A DNA stretch of 52,262 bases from an uncultured Rhodobacterales bacterium (GTDB taxonomy: Bacteria > Pseudomonadota > Alphaproteobacteria > Rhodobacterales > Rhodobacteraceae). A program made the position numbers and the translations under genes. The stretch is from positions 1 to 52,262 of the forward strand of contig CAIQOV010000048.1 in assembly GCA_903873585.1 (NCBI GenBank). The letters run 5' to 3'. The notes beneath the pieces are model-generated. The model ran no database searches. It was not told where the DNA came from and was given only the letters and a program-made list of their open reading frames with translations. Each line of letters begins with the position of its first letter. Position 1 is the first letter of the stretch. Positions 1 through 9,046 of this stretch are shown here, in pieces.

Positions 1-13
1 CGCACCCTTCGAT

Positions 14-55
14 CCAAACAAAAAGCCCGCTGAAATCAGCGGGCTTTTTGTTTGG
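14..55. terminator. Perfect 20-bp inverted repeat, bidirectional terminator
   Basis: The left arm CCAAACAAAAAGCCCGCTGA (14-33) is exactly complementary to the right arm (36-55), with two bases between them. The GC-rich core is flanked by an A5 tract on one side and a T5 tract on the other, so it can stop transcription in both directions. It lies beyond the end of mcm (minus strand) and would also end whatever gene lies to the left of the window. Confidence 0.85.
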
Positions 56-61
56 ACAAAG

Positions 62-82
62 CTGGGGGGTTACGCCCCCCAG
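62..82 (-). terminator. G6/C6 hairpin downstream of mcm
   Basis: An 8-bp stem (62-69 with 75-82) and a five-base loop lie 34 bases past the mcm stop. On the minus strand it is followed by a short T run and then by the 14-55 terminator. It probably acts with that terminator or protects the 3' end of the mRNA. The sequence alone does not show which. Confidence 0.45.
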
Positions 83-116
83 AGCCTTGCGCAGTCTTTG
101 CACCCCGCTGAAAAGG

Positions 117-2240
117 TTAGCGGGCGGCGCGGATAAGGGCCAAAATCTCGGCTGCGGCTTTGGGGATGTTGGTGCCGGGACCGAAGATGGCTTTGACCCC
201 TTTGGATTTAAGGAAATCGTAATCCTGTGCCGGAATGACACCGCCACAGATGACCAGAATATCGCCCGCGCCTTTGGCGGCAAGCGCTTCGATCAGTTTG
301 GGCGCAAGGGTCATGTGGCCTGCGGCTTGGGAGGAAATGCCGATGACATGCACATCGTTGTCGATGGCGTCTTGCGCCGCTTCTTCGGGGGTTTGGAACA
401 GCGGGCCCATGTCGACGTCAAAGCCCATATCGGCAAAGGCCGTGGCGATAACTTTGGCCCCACGATCATGGCCATCTTGGCCCATTTTGACCACCAGCAT
501 CCGGGGGCGGCGGCCCTCTTCGGCTTCAAAGGCGTTGATGTCGGCTTGAATCGCTTCAAAGCCTGCGTCGCCGTCATAGGCCGCGCCGTAGACACCGGCG
601 AGGGTTTTGACCTCGGCCCTGTGGCGACCAAAGACGTTTTCCATCGCAGTTGAAATCTCGCCCACCGTGGCGCGGGCGCGGGCGGCGACAACGGCGGCGT
701 CAAGCAGGTTGCCATCGGAACGGGCGGCGGCTTCCAAGGCTTGCAGGGCGGCTTGGGCTGCGGCTTCATCACGCGCGGCGCGGGTGGCTTGCAGGCGGGC
801 GATTTGGCTGTCGCGCACGGCGATGTTGTCGATCGACAGGATATCGACCGGCGTATCTGTTTCGGGTTGGTATTTGTTCACGCCCACAATCACATCGGTG
901 CCGCGATCAATCAGCGATTGACGACGCGCAGCGCTTTCTTCGATGCGCAGTTTGGGCATACCCGAGGCCACGGCCTTGGTCATACCGCCAAGGGATTCGA
1001 CTTCTTCGATCAGCTTCCACGCCTCTTCGGCCAACTGCGCTGTCAGCGTTTCGACATAATAGCTGCCCGCCAGCGGGTCGGCCACATGGGTGATGCCGGT
1101 CTCTTCTTGCAAGATCAGCTGCGTGTTGCGCGCAATGCGGGCCGAGGCTTCGGTGGGAAGCGCCATCGCCTCGTCAAACGAATTGGTGTGCAGCGACTGG
1201 GTGCCGCCCAGAACAGCCGACATCGCCTCGTATGCCGTGCGGATCACGTTGTTGTAGGGGTCTTTTTCCTGCAACGACACGCCAGAGGTTTGGCAATGCG
1301 TGCGCAGCATCAGGCTTTCGGGCTTTTGCGCGCCAAATTCCGCCATGATGCGGTGCCACAACAGGCGGGCGGCGCGCAGCTTGGCGGCCTCCATGAAGAA
1401 ATTCATGCCGATGGCGAAGAAGAACGACAGGCGCGGCGCGAAATCGTCAACATTCATACCGCGCGCGAGGGCCGTGCGGACATATTCGCGCCCGTCGGCG
1501 AGGGTGAAGCCCAGTTCCTGCACCAAATTCGCACCGGCTTCCTGCATGTGGTAGCCGGAAATCGAGATCGAGTTGAACTTGGGCATCTCACGGGCAGTAT
1601 AGTCGATAATGTCAGCCACGATCCGCATCGAGGGTTCGGGCGGGTAGATATAGGTGTTGCGCACCATGAATTCTTTGAGAATGTCGTTCTGGATCGTGCC
1701 AGACAGGGCAGCGCGCGACACGCCCTGCTCTTCGCCCGCCACGATGAAATTGGCCAAGATCGGGATCACAGCGCCGTTCATCGTCATCGAAACAGAGACT
1801 TTGTCCAACGGAATCCCGTCGAACAGGATCTTCATATCCTCGACCGAATCTATCGCCACACCGGCCTTGCCCACATCCCCCACCACGCGGGGGTGATCGG
1901 AATCGTAGCCGCGGTGGGTGGCAAGGTCGAAGGCAACCGACACACCTTGTTGGCCAGCAGCCAGCGCCTTGCGGTAAAAGTTGTTCGACTCTTCCGCCGT
2001 AGAGAAGCCCGCATATTGCCGGATCGTCCAAGGACGCCCCGCGTACATCGTGGCCCGTACACCGCGCGTGAAGGGGGCAAGGCCGGGAAAGCCGCCCATA
2101 TGGGGCAAGTTGGCGGTATCCTCGGCTGTGTAAAGCGGCTTGACGGGGATGCCCTCTAGCGTGGCCCAAGTCAGCGTATCGGGCGACTTGCCCTTTAGGT
2201 CTTTGGTGGCGAGGGCGTCCCAGTCAGCGCGGGTGGTCAT
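117..2240 (-). CDS. mcm: Methylmalonyl-CoA mutase (adenosylcobalamin-dependent)
   Basis: This enzyme interconverts (R)-methylmalonyl-CoA and succinyl-CoA, the last step in feeding propionyl-CoA into the TCA cycle. It is 707 residues, the full length of a single-chain mutase. The N-terminal TIM barrel contains [11 protein letters not shown] (near residue 72) and [12 protein letters not shown], the substrate-site Tyr and His regions. The C-terminal B12 domain starts near residue 581 with GQDGHDRG, where His591 is the expected lower ligand to cobalt, followed by a GISSQAAGH stretch and VICGGVIP. The start is supported by an AGGA element about 7 bases upstream. It is the last gene of the pccB-to-mcm minus-strand run and is separated from pccA by an 81-bp gap holding an intergenic repeat. 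No meaB or epimerase gene is present in the window. Confidence 0.97.
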   Translation of the reverse strand: MTTRADWDALATKDLKGKSPDTLTWATLEGIPVKPLYTAEDTANLPHMGGFPGLAPFTRGVRATMYAGRPWTIRQYAGFSTAEESNNFYRKALAAGQQGVSVAFDLATHRGYDSDHPRVVGDVGKAGVAIDSVEDMKILFDGIPLDKVSVSMTMNGAVIPILANFIVAGEEQGVSRAALSGTIQNDILKEFMVRNTYIYPPEPSMRIVADIIDYTAREMPKFNSISISGYHMQEAGANLVQELGFTLADGREYVRTALARGMNVDDFAPRLSFFFAIGMNFFMEAAKLRAARLLWHRIMAEFGAQKPESLMLRTHCQTSGVSLQEKDPYNNVIRTAYEAMSAVLGGTQSLHTNSFDEAMALPTEASARIARNTQLILQEETGITHVADPLAGSYYVETLTAQLAEEAWKLIEEVESLGGMTKAVASGMPKLRIEESAARRQSLIDRGTDVIVGVNKYQPETDTPVDILSIDNIAVRDSQIARLQATRAARDEAAAQAALQALEAAARSDGNLLDAAVVAARARATVGEISTAMENVFGRHRAEVKTLAGVYGAAYDGDAGFEAIQADINAFEAEEGRRPRMLVVKMGQDGHDRGAKVIATAFADMGFDVDMGPLFQTPEEAAQDAIDNDVHVIGISSQAAGHMTLAPKLIEALAAKGAGDILVICGGVIPAQDYDFLKSKGVKAIFGPGTNIPKAAAEILALIRAAR

Positions 2241-2268
2241 GGCGTTGTCCTTGTGGCTAAGGGCGCAC

Positions 2269-2321
2269 CGGGGGCTTTCTGCCCCCGGACCCCCGAGGAT
2301 ATTTGAACAAGAATGAAAGGG
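2269..2321 (+). repeat. Intergenic GGATATTTG repeat, copy A
   Basis: A G/C-rich hairpin (GGGGGC...GCCCCC) is followed by GGACCCCCGAGGATATTTG and then AACAAGAATGAAAGGG. Copies B (26380) and C (28147) share the order hairpin, GGACCCC, GGATATTTG, a variable stretch, ATGAAAGG. It fills the pccA-mcm gap and ends at the pccA stop codon. Its function is unknown to me. Candidates are a REP-like element or a processing site. Confidence 0.7.
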
Positions 2322-4325
2322 TCAGACGAATTCTAGGATTATGTCGTCGACCTTAAGCGAGGCGCCCGGGGCGGCTTTGACCGCTTTGACCACGCCCGCG
2401 CGGGTGGCTTTGAGGATGTTTTCCATCTTCATAGCTTCCACGGTCGCAAGGGTTTGGCCCTCTTGCACCTCATCCCCGACAGCAACGGCCAGCGTCACAA
2501 GCAGGCCGGGCATCGGGCAGAGCAGGTATTTTGATGTATCCGGCGGGGCTTTTTCCAGCATATGCTGCGACAGTTCGGCGGCACGGGGCGAGCGGACCAG
2601 CACCTTAAGATCGGCACCGCGCAGGCGCAGGCGGAAGCCCATGGGGATCTTGCCCACTTTCATCACCAGCGGTTGGCCATCGACCACAAGCCGTGCAAGG
2701 GCTTGGCCCGGTTGCCAATCAGATGTGACGCGCAGATGGGTGTGATCGGCAAAGGTGATGGTGGATCCGTCATGATCGGCGGCGATGCTTAAAGCGATGC
2801 GTTCGCCTTGCAGATCGACCACCCAATCATCGCCCACTTTGCGCTTGTGATTGTCCATCGTGCCAGAAATCCGCGTGCGGCGAATTTCGGCCACACGGTT
2901 CATCGCGGCAGCAGCGGCGGCAACGCGGCGCAGCAGGTCGGGGTCAAGGGTCGCACCTTGGAAGCCATCGGGGTATTCTTCGGCGATAAAGGCCGTTGTG
3001 ATATTGCCTGATGTAAAGCGCGGGTGATCCATCACGGCGGCGACGAAAGGCAGGTTGTGGCCGATGCCTTCGACTTCGAACGTATCCAGCGCGAGACGCA
3101 TTTCCTCTATCGCGGCGGCACGGGTGGGGCCCCATGTGCATAACTTGGCGATCATCGGGTCGTAATACATCGAAATCTCGCCACCTTCGAACACGCCGGT
3201 GTCGTTGCGCACAATCCCGCCGCGTGCGGTTTCGCCCTCGACCGGCGGACGATAACGGGTCAAACGACCGATTGAGGGCAGGAATTTGCGGTAGGGATCT
3301 TCGGCGTAAAGGCGGCTTTCCATCGCCCAGCCGTTGATCTTCACATCCGCCTGCGCAAAGGGCAGCTTTTGCCCATCTGCCACGCGGATCATCTGTTCGA
3401 CCAGATCAATCCCCGTGATCAATTCGGTCACAGGGTGTTCCACCTGCAAACGGGTGTTCATTTCCAGAAAGTAGAAGTTGCGGTTGCCATCGACGATGAA
3501 TTCCACCGTACCAGCCGAGGTGTAGCCCACAGCGCGCGCCAAGGCGCAGGCCTGTTCGCCCATGGCCTTGCGGGTCGCGGCGTCAAGGAAGGGCGAGGGC
3601 GCTTCTTCGATCACTTTTTGATTGCGCCGCTGGATCGAGCATTCGCGTTCGTTCAGATACAGCGTGTTGCCGTGCTTATCGGCCAGAACCTGAATTTCAA
3701 TGTGGCGGGGTTGGGTGACAAACTTTTCAATAAAGATGCGGTCATCGCCAAAGGAGGCCGCAGCCTCGTTCTTGGACGATTGAAAACCTTCGCGCGCCTC
3801 GTCTGCATCCCATGCGATGCGCATACCCTTGCCACCACCGCCAGCCGAGGCTTTGATCATGACCGGATAGCCAATTTCGCCAGAGATTTTCACCGCCTCA
3901 TCCGCATCGGCGATGATACCCATATAGCCCGGCACAGTGGAAACCCCCGCCGCTTGGGCGATTTTCTTTGAGGTGATCTTGTCGCCCATCTGTTCGATGG
4001 CAGATGAGGGCGGGCCGATGAAAACCACGTCTTCGGCTTCCAAAGCCGCCGCAAAGGCGCGGTTTTCTGACAGGAAGCCATAGCCGGGGTGAACGGCTTG
4101 CGCGCCGGTGGCGCGCACCGCTTCCATGATCTTGTCGATGACGATGTAGCTTTGGGCGGCAGGGGCGGGGCCGATGTGATAGGCCTCATCCGCCATTTTC
4201 ACATGCAGTGCACCCCGGTCAGCGTCGGAATAGACGGCCACGGTCTTGATGCCCATCTTGCGGGCGGTCTTGATCACGCGGCAGGCAATCTCGCCGCGAT
4301 TGGCGATCAGGATCTTGGTGAACAT
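2322..4325 (-). CDS. pccA: Propionyl-CoA carboxylase alpha chain (biotin carboxylase + BCCP)
   Basis: PccA carboxylates the biotin carried on its own C-terminal domain with bicarbonate and ATP. PccB then transfers the carboxyl group to propionyl-CoA. The protein opens with MFTKILIANRGEIA, typical of biotin carboxylases. It has the ATP-grasp glycine loop KASAGGGGKGMR near residue 160 and ends in a biotinyl domain with EAMKM, where Lys633 is the biotinylated residue. The 667-residue length fits the family. I chose the second ATG (4325) because a GAAGGA element sits six bases before it but only one base from the upstream ATG at 4331. A related acetyl- or methylcrotonyl-CoA carboxylase is possible from sequence alone, but pccB and mcm next to it make propionyl-CoA the likely substrate. 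Confidence 0.96.
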   Translation of the reverse strand: MFTKILIANRGEIACRVIKTARKMGIKTVAVYSDADRGALHVKMADEAYHIGPAPAAQSYIVIDKIMEAVRATGAQAVHPGYGFLSENRAFAAALEAEDVVFIGPPSSAIEQMGDKITSKKIAQAAGVSTVPGYMGIIADADEAVKISGEIGYPVMIKASAGGGGKGMRIAWDADEAREGFQSSKNEAAASFGDDRIFIEKFVTQPRHIEIQVLADKHGNTLYLNERECSIQRRNQKVIEEAPSPFLDAATRKAMGEQACALARAVGYTSAGTVEFIVDGNRNFYFLEMNTRLQVEHPVTELITGIDLVEQMIRVADGQKLPFAQADVKINGWAMESRLYAEDPYRKFLPSIGRLTRYRPPVEGETARGGIVRNDTGVFEGGEISMYYDPMIAKLCTWGPTRAAAIEEMRLALDTFEVEGIGHNLPFVAAVMDHPRFTSGNITTAFIAEEYPDGFQGATLDPDLLRRVAAAAAAMNRVAEIRRTRISGTMDNHKRKVGDDWVVDLQGERIALSIAADHDGSTITFADHTHLRVTSDWQPGQALARLVVDGQPLVMKVGKIPMGFRLRLRGADLKVLVRSPRAAELSQHMLEKAPPDTSKYLLCPMPGLLVTLAVAVGDEVQEGQTLATVEAMKMENILKATRAGVVKAVKAAPGASLKVDDIILEFV

Positions 4326-4397
4326 GGGCATTCCTTCGCAAGTGGGCCTTCCGCTGACGCGGTGGCAAGACGAGTGTTGAGGCAGGTCGCGCGCATC

Positions 4398-4793
4398 TTA
4401 ATCTTCCCAATCCGCGTCGCCGCCACCCAAGGCATCGGGGGCGTCTTCAGCGAAGACTTCGGGAAAAGACGACCGCGCGCGGGCCGCATCTATTTTGAGC
4501 ATGGCATCGTAAGAGGCGGGGTTGAATGGGTCTTCGGCGGGCACCACCTCGCGGCCAAACAGCCACGACAGGCGGCCCGCATCTAGATTGCCGCGCTCAA
4601 AGGGTTCTTCACCAAAATACTGCCAAAGGGCCGCCATAAAGCCCGCATCGGCCATGCGGTCCACATGTTTGCGATCGCGAAAGCGCTCGCGGTTGGTGAT
4701 TTTTGTCGCACCCTCTTTCATATTGGCGCGCCGGATGACGAATTGAAAATCAGACCCCGGAAGACGCCCAGGAAAGCCACGGTGTTTCAGCAT
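4398..4793 (-). CDS. Uncharacterised protein between pccA and the DUF6497-like gene
   Basis: I do not recognise the 131-residue product. It has no signal peptide or membrane segment. It begins with the GFPGRLPGSDFQFVIRR region, is rich in Arg and Lys in the middle (RERFRDRKHVDR), contains an aromatic stretch MAALWQYFGEEPFERG, and ends in an acidic tail. It lies 72 bp before pccA and 53 bp after the preceding gene on the same strand, so it should be co-transcribed with the carboxylase. A role in assembly or control of PCC is an inference from position only. An internal ATG at 4721 is an alternative start. Neither start has a strong ribosome-binding site. Confidence 0.75.
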   Translation of the reverse strand: MLKHRGFPGRLPGSDFQFVIRRANMKEGATKITNRERFRDRKHVDRMADAGFMAALWQYFGEEPFERGNLDAGRLSWLFGREVVPAEDPFNPASYDAMLKIDAARARSSFPEVFAEDAPDALGGGDADWED

Positions 4794-4846
4794 AGGCCAG
4801 ACTTTCTTAAAGGGGCAGTCTTCTTAAAGAGGGGAACGTGGGGCAT

Positions 4847-5266
4847 TCAGAACATCTCCCATTGACAAGCGCCATCTTCGATCCTGTAGGAATTGAAGAA
4901 TTGCGTCGCTTCGGGATCGTCCTCGCCCAGGGGCACATCGCGGTCAGACAGCGAGATGATTATTTCGGCCGGTTTTGGGTCGTCCTCAGGCAGGTTTTTC
5001 AGCGCAAAGGTGGTGCACAGGTGATCCATATCACTGCCTGCGGTCTCGGCGTCAATGTTGCCCCCATCCCGCGCTATGGCGGGGGCCAAGAAGCGAAAGC
5101 GCAGCGCAGGGCCACTATTGCCCGGCACGTTCGACACCGCTTCCAACAAGGTCACGGCTTGGCCCGAGGGCACATTAATCGCATCGCTCGCCCAAAGGGG
5201 CAGCGGCAGCAAAATACCAAGCAAGGCGGGCCAACGCGGCATGAGGCTCATCTGTAACGGGTGCAT
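4847..5266 (-). CDS. DUF6497-like small secreted protein
   Basis: This is a small protein with an N-terminal hydrophobic stretch (LLGILLPLPLWA) that looks like a signal peptide cleaved before SDAIN, so a periplasmic location is likely. The mature part ends with ATQFFNSYRIEDGACQW and has two Cys that could form a disulfide (in HLCTTF and GACQWEMF). I recall this as a Rhodobacteraceae family now called DUF6497, sometimes mislabelled acetolactate synthase. That assignment is from memory. The start chosen overlaps the pccB stop as TGATG, suggesting translational coupling. Later ATGs at 5251 and 5242 would also keep the signal peptide. An earlier start at 5296 would overlap pccB by 31 bases. Its role beside PCC is unknown. 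Confidence 0.65.
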   Translation of the reverse strand: MHPLQMSLMPRWPALLGILLPLPLWASDAINVPSGQAVTLLEAVSNVPGNSGPALRFRFLAPAIARDGGNIDAETAGSDMDHLCTTFALKNLPEDDPKPAEIIISLSDRDVPLGEDDPEATQFFNSYRIEDGACQWEMF

Positions 5267-6795
5267 CAAAGCGGGATATTGTCGTGTTTTTTCCATGGAT
5301 TGGAAAGTTTCTTGCCCCGCAGCGAGGCAAAGGCCCGCGCCACACGCTTGCGGGTGGATTGCGGGTGGATCACCTCGTCGATGAAGCCTTTTTCGGCGGC
5401 AACAAAGGGGTTGGCAAAGCGGGTTTCATACTCTTTCACGCGGGCCGCGATCTTGTCTTTGTCGCCCAGTTCTGACCGATACAAAATCTCGACCGCCCCC
5501 TTGGCCCCCATCACGGCAATCTCTGCCGTGGGCCAAGCATAGTTGAAATCGCCGCGCAGGTGCTTTGAGGCCATCACATCATAAGCCCCGCCGTAAGCCT
5601 TGCGGGTGATAACGGTCACCTTTGGCACAGTCGCCTCGCCGTAAGCGAACAACAGTTTTGCCCCGTGCTTGATCACCCCGCCCAGTTCCTGCGCCACACC
5701 GGGCAAGAAACCCGGCACATCGACCAAGGTCAGGATCGGAATTTCAAAGGCATCGCAAAACCGCACAAACCGCGCCGCCTTGCGCGAAGCGTCAATGTCC
5801 AAGCACCCCGCCAGAACCATCGGCTGATTGGCCACAACGCCAACCGTCTGGCCTTCCAGCCGCACAAAGCCCGTGATGATATTGGCGGCATAATCGCGCT
5901 GAATTTCAAAGAAATCGCCCTCGTCCGCGATCTTATGGATCAGTTCTTTCATGTCGTAGGGCTGGTTGGGGTTGTCAGGGATCAGCGTATCAAGGCTGCT
6001 TTCGATCCGCGCCGGATCGTCAAAAAACGGGCGAACGGGGGCCTTTTGCCGGTTGTTGAGCGGCAAAAAGTCAAACAAGCGCCGCGCTTCGGCCAGCATT
6101 TCCAAGTCGTTCTCATAGGCCCCATCGGCGACCGAGGATTTCTTGGTATGGGTCGAAGCACCGCCCAACTCTTCGGCAGACACCACTTCATTGGTAACGG
6201 TCTTGACCACATCAGGGCCGGTCACGAACATGTAAGAGCTGTCTTTGACCATAAAGATAAAGTCGGTCATGGCCGGCGAATAAACCGCCCCACCCGCACA
6301 AGGCCCCATGATCAAGCTGATCTGCGGCACCACGCCAGAGGCCATGATGTTGCGCTGAAACACCTCGGCATAGCCCGCCAAGGATGCCACACCTTCTTGA
6401 ATCCGCGCCCCACCGGAATCGTTGATCCCAATCACCGGCGCGCCGTTTTGAATGGCCATATCCATGATCTTGCAGATCTTCTTGGCATGGGTTTCAGAGA
6501 GCGACCCGCCAAAGACCGTGAAATCTTGGCTGAACACATAGACCATGCGCCCGTTGATCGTGCCCCAGCCCGTCACCACGCCGTCACCAGCAGGGCGATC
6601 GGTTTCCATGCCAAAGTCGGTGCAGCGGTGGGCAACGAACATGTCAAACTCTTCGAACGATCCTTCGTCCAGCAACAATTCAACCCGCTCGCGCGCCGTC
6701 AGCTTGCCTTTGCCATGCTGCGCATCAACCCGTCGCTGGCCGCCACCCTCACGGGCGGCTTGGCGGCGCGTTTCAAGTTCAAGCATCACATCCAT
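5266..6795 (-). CDS. pccB: Propionyl-CoA carboxylase beta chain (carboxyltransferase)
   Basis: PccB is the carboxyltransferase of the PCC complex: it moves CO2 from carboxybiotin on PccA to propionyl-CoA to give methylmalonyl-CoA. The 509-residue protein shows both crotonase-fold halves. The N-terminal half has the glycine-rich region [14 protein letters not shown] and the oxyanion loop in [12 protein letters not shown]. The C-terminal half has [12 protein letters not shown] and [15 protein letters not shown], all typical of acyl-CoA carboxylase beta chains. The start at 6795 (MDVMLELE) follows an AAAGGAC element by eight bases. The longer reading to 6900 would bury that element inside the gene. 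It is the first gene of the operon. Confidence 0.96.
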   Translation of the reverse strand: MDVMLELETRRQAAREGGGQRRVDAQHGKGKLTARERVELLLDEGSFEEFDMFVAHRCTDFGMETDRPAGDGVVTGWGTINGRMVYVFSQDFTVFGGSLSETHAKKICKIMDMAIQNGAPVIGINDSGGARIQEGVASLAGYAEVFQRNIMASGVVPQISLIMGPCAGGAVYSPAMTDFIFMVKDSSYMFVTGPDVVKTVTNEVVSAEELGGASTHTKKSSVADGAYENDLEMLAEARRLFDFLPLNNRQKAPVRPFFDDPARIESSLDTLIPDNPNQPYDMKELIHKIADEGDFFEIQRDYAANIITGFVRLEGQTVGVVANQPMVLAGCLDIDASRKAARFVRFCDAFEIPILTLVDVPGFLPGVAQELGGVIKHGAKLLFAYGEATVPKVTVITRKAYGGAYDVMASKHLRGDFNYAWPTAEIAVMGAKGAVEILYRSELGDKDKIAARVKEYETRFANPFVAAEKGFIDEVIHPQSTRKRVARAFASLRGKKLSNPWKKHDNIPL

Positions 6796-6884
6796 GGCAC
6801 GGGTCCTTTGCATTCGTGTCGCCCGTATGACAGGCTTTGTGCGCGCAACATAGATGTGCCGCGCCGCAGCGGAAAGCAAAAATG

Positions 6885-6892
6885 TTGCGCAA
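6885..6892. promoter_or_regulatory. TTGCGCAA palindrome upstream of pccB
   Basis: An 8-bp palindrome lies 90 bp before the pccB start, in the gap shared with the divergent DUF486 gene. ScfR-family regulators such as PccR of Rhodobacter sphaeroides are described as recognising TTTGCAAA-like sites. This site differs in its centre, no pccR gene is in the window, and an 8-bp palindrome can arise by chance. Confidence 0.25.
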
Positions 6893-7003
6893 GGCCGCAA
6901 TAAAATGACTTTTGGCGGCCAAATCGGCGCGGCTAAAGCCCCGCCGCCCCTGCCCTTGGCGCTGTTTATGCGCTAACACTTCAAGAAAATCGTCGAGGGT
7001 CAC

Positions 7004-7354
7004 ATGCCGCGTCTTCCCGTCCCTGTTCTCACTATTTTTCTGCTGATTGCATCGAACGTCTTTATGACCTTCGCTTGGTATGGCCATTTGCGGTTCAAGG
7101 CCGCCCCATTGGTCCTTGTGATCGCTGTCAGTTGGGGAATCGCCTTGTTCGAATATATGCTGCAAGTGCCTGCCAACCGGATCGGCTATGGCTATTTCAG
7201 CGCGGCGCAACTGAAAACCATTCAAGAGGTGATCACCCTGATCACCTTCGCCGTCTTTTCAACCCTTTACCTGAAAGAGCCCATCGGCTGGAACCACGCC
7301 CTAGGCTTTGCCTTCATCGCGCTTGGCGCCTATTTCATCTTTCACAAATGGTAA
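7004..7354 (+). CDS. DUF486 (DMT-like) small integral membrane protein
   Basis: The 116-residue protein consists of four hydrophobic segments. It starts with VPVLTIFLLIASNVFMTFAW and contains the characteristic FEYMLQVPANRIGYG loop and the end FIALGAYFIF. This matches the DUF486 family, related to small drug/metabolite transporters. The substrate is not known. A GAGGG ribosome-binding site precedes the ATG. The stop overlaps the start of the next gene (ATGGTAA), so the two are translationally linked. The gene is divergent from pccB. Confidence 0.88.
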   Translation: MPRLPVPVLTIFLLIASNVFMTFAWYGHLRFKAAPLVLVIAVSWGIALFEYMLQVPANRIGYGYFSAAQLKTIQEVITLITFAVFSTLYLKEPIGWNHALGFAFIALGAYFIFHKW

Positions 7355-8559
7355 GCCCCTTGCCTGCGAGCGTGTTTTTGAACCGCAAAACGCCGCCGCG
7401 TTTGCTGACGCTGACCTTGCTGACGGGCCTTTCGGCGCTGACGTTGAACTTGATGCTGCCCTCGTTGCGGCAGATGGCGCTGTATTTCGGCGTGCCCTAT
7501 GGGCTGATGCAACTGGCTGTGTCGCTGTATCTGGCACTTTCCGCCGTCATTCAAATCTTGATCGGGCCGATCAGCGACCGCTTTGGCCGCAGGCCGGTGG
7601 TGCTGGCGGCTTTGGTGGTGTTTTTGCTGGCCACCCTCGGCACGTTGCTTGCCCCCAATGCCACCATGTTCTTGGCCTTTCGCATGGTGCAAGCGGTGGT
7701 GACGGCGGGCATGGTGCTTAGCCGTGCCGTGGTGCGCGATATGGTCGAAGGGCCGCGCGCCGCGTCGATGATCGGCTATGTCACCATGGGGATGAGCTTG
7801 GTTCCCATGATCGGCCCCGTTCTGGGCGGCACATTGGAAGAGGCGTTTGGCTGGCAATCAACCTTTATCATGCTGCTGGTCTTAGGGCTGGCGGTGACAG
7901 CCCTAACATGGGCCGATATGGGCGAAACCGCCACCACCGCCCAGCGCAGCTTTGCCCAGCAGATCCGCCTGTATCCTGCCCTTTTGGGCGCGGGCCGGTT
8001 TTGGGCCTATTGCGGGGCGGCGAGTTTCGCTTCGGGGTGTTTTTACGCCTTTTTGGGCGGCGCGCCCTATGTTGGGGCCAAGGTGTTTGGCCTGACGCCC
8101 TCGTCCATCGGGCTGGCCTTTGCGCTGCCCGCCATTGGCTATGCGGCGGGCAACTTTATCGCGGGGCGCTTTTCGGTGCGCTTTGGGATGAACCCGATGA
8201 TCGTGGCGGGCACGATGGTTACAACCGGCGGCATGGCGCTTTTGGGGCTGGTGACTTGGGCTGGGCTTTCCAACCCCGCCACATTCTTTGGCGCAATGGT
8301 CGCCTTGGGCGTGGGCAACGGCATGGCGCTGCCCAATGCCAATGCCGGAATGCTTTCGGTACGGCCAGACCTAGCTGGCACGGCATCGGGCCTTGGTGGG
8401 GCGATTGTGATTGGCGGCGGGGCGGCTTTGTCAGCCCTCGCCGTCGCAGCCCTGCCCCCAGGGTCAGGCGAGATGCCATTGATCGCGCTGATGCTGGGCT
8501 GCTCGGTCTTGTCGACCTTGTCAATCGCCCCGCTTTTGCGGCGCGCCAAAGGGTTGTGA
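7348..8559 (+). CDS. MFS efflux transporter, Bcr/CflA type
   Basis: A 403-residue major-facilitator protein with about twelve hydrophobic segments. Motif A appears as GPISDRFGRRPV after helix 2, and a VLSRAVVRDMV stretch after helix 4 resembles the drug:H+ antiporter-1 (Bcr/CflA) pattern, so proton-driven export of a drug or metabolite is likely. The open frame runs upstream to 7075, but that part lies inside the DUF486 gene. The ATG at 7348 overlaps the DUF486 stop and is the only in-frame ATG nearby. The substrate cannot be read from the sequence. Confidence 0.88.
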   Translation: MVSPLPASVFLNRKTPPRLLTLTLLTGLSALTLNLMLPSLRQMALYFGVPYGLMQLAVSLYLALSAVIQILIGPISDRFGRRPVVLAALVVFLLATLGTLLAPNATMFLAFRMVQAVVTAGMVLSRAVVRDMVEGPRAASMIGYVTMGMSLVPMIGPVLGGTLEEAFGWQSTFIMLLVLGLAVTALTWADMGETATTAQRSFAQQIRLYPALLGAGRFWAYCGAASFASGCFYAFLGGAPYVGAKVFGLTPSSIGLAFALPAIGYAAGNFIAGRFSVRFGMNPMIVAGTMVTTGGMALLGLVTWAGLSNPATFFGAMVALGVGNGMALPNANAGMLSVRPDLAGTASGLGGAIVIGGGAALSALAVAALPPGSGEMPLIALMLGCSVLSTLSIAPLLRRAKGL

Positions 8560-8605
8560 ATATGCGAAGTGCGCGATAGAGTATCCAAAAGTTATTGGAT
8601 GAAAA

Positions 8606-9046
8606 ATGAAACTTTACGGCTCAATTCACACAGTCGCTGCGCCTGAAAAAGTGTTGCAGCTTTTGCGCGACCCGATCACCTTGGGCAAAATCGCGCCTGA
8701 TGGGTTTGTTTTCGCTGAACGCAGCGCAGACGCGATCCCTTTCACCTTCCGCCGCAGAATCGGGGTGATCGTGCTTAATCTGGCAGGCCATGTCGCCCTG
8801 CGCGAAATGGCAGGCTTGGCCACAAGCCAAGTCACAATCGAAGCAGATCACCGCATCGGCGGCGGGGTTTCCATCGCGTTGGATGTTACCGCACAGACAG
8901 GCCCCGATGGCACCCAAGCCTTGGCTTGGACGGGCACGATGGAAGCGCGCGGCCTGACCGCGCGCATCGTGAAAGAGCGCGCGGCCGAGGCGGACAAGAT
9001 CGTTAGAAACCTGTTTGAGCGCCTAGCCGAGCAAGCCGCATCCTAG
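8606..9046 (+). CDS. SRPBCC (START/Bet v1-like) protein, CoxG-like
   Basis: The 146-residue protein begins [20 protein letters not shown] and has the pattern of a polyketide-cyclase/CoxG lipid-binding fold: a beta strand, a short helix with [12 protein letters not shown], further strands, and a long C-terminal helix ([22 protein letters not shown]). CoxG proteins recruit molybdenum CO-dehydrogenase-type enzymes to the membrane, but no such oxidase is nearby, so only the fold class is supported. The stop codon overlaps the stop of betA on the other strand by four bases (CTAG). Confidence 0.75.
   Translation: MKLYGSIHTVAAPEKVLQLLRDPITLGKIAPDGFVFAERSADAIPFTFRRRIGVIVLNLAGHVALREMAGLATSQVTIEADHRIGGGVSIALDVTAQTGPDGTQALAWTGTMEARGLTARIVKERAAEADKIVRNLFERLAEQAAS

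Noticed and set aside
741-2159. A 472-codon open frame on the plus strand opposite mcm
   Set aside because: It mirrors the high-G+C codon pattern of the mutase on the other strand, has no recognisable domain and no ribosome-binding site. The same applies to the long frames opposite pccB (5665-6903) and betA (9802-10797).
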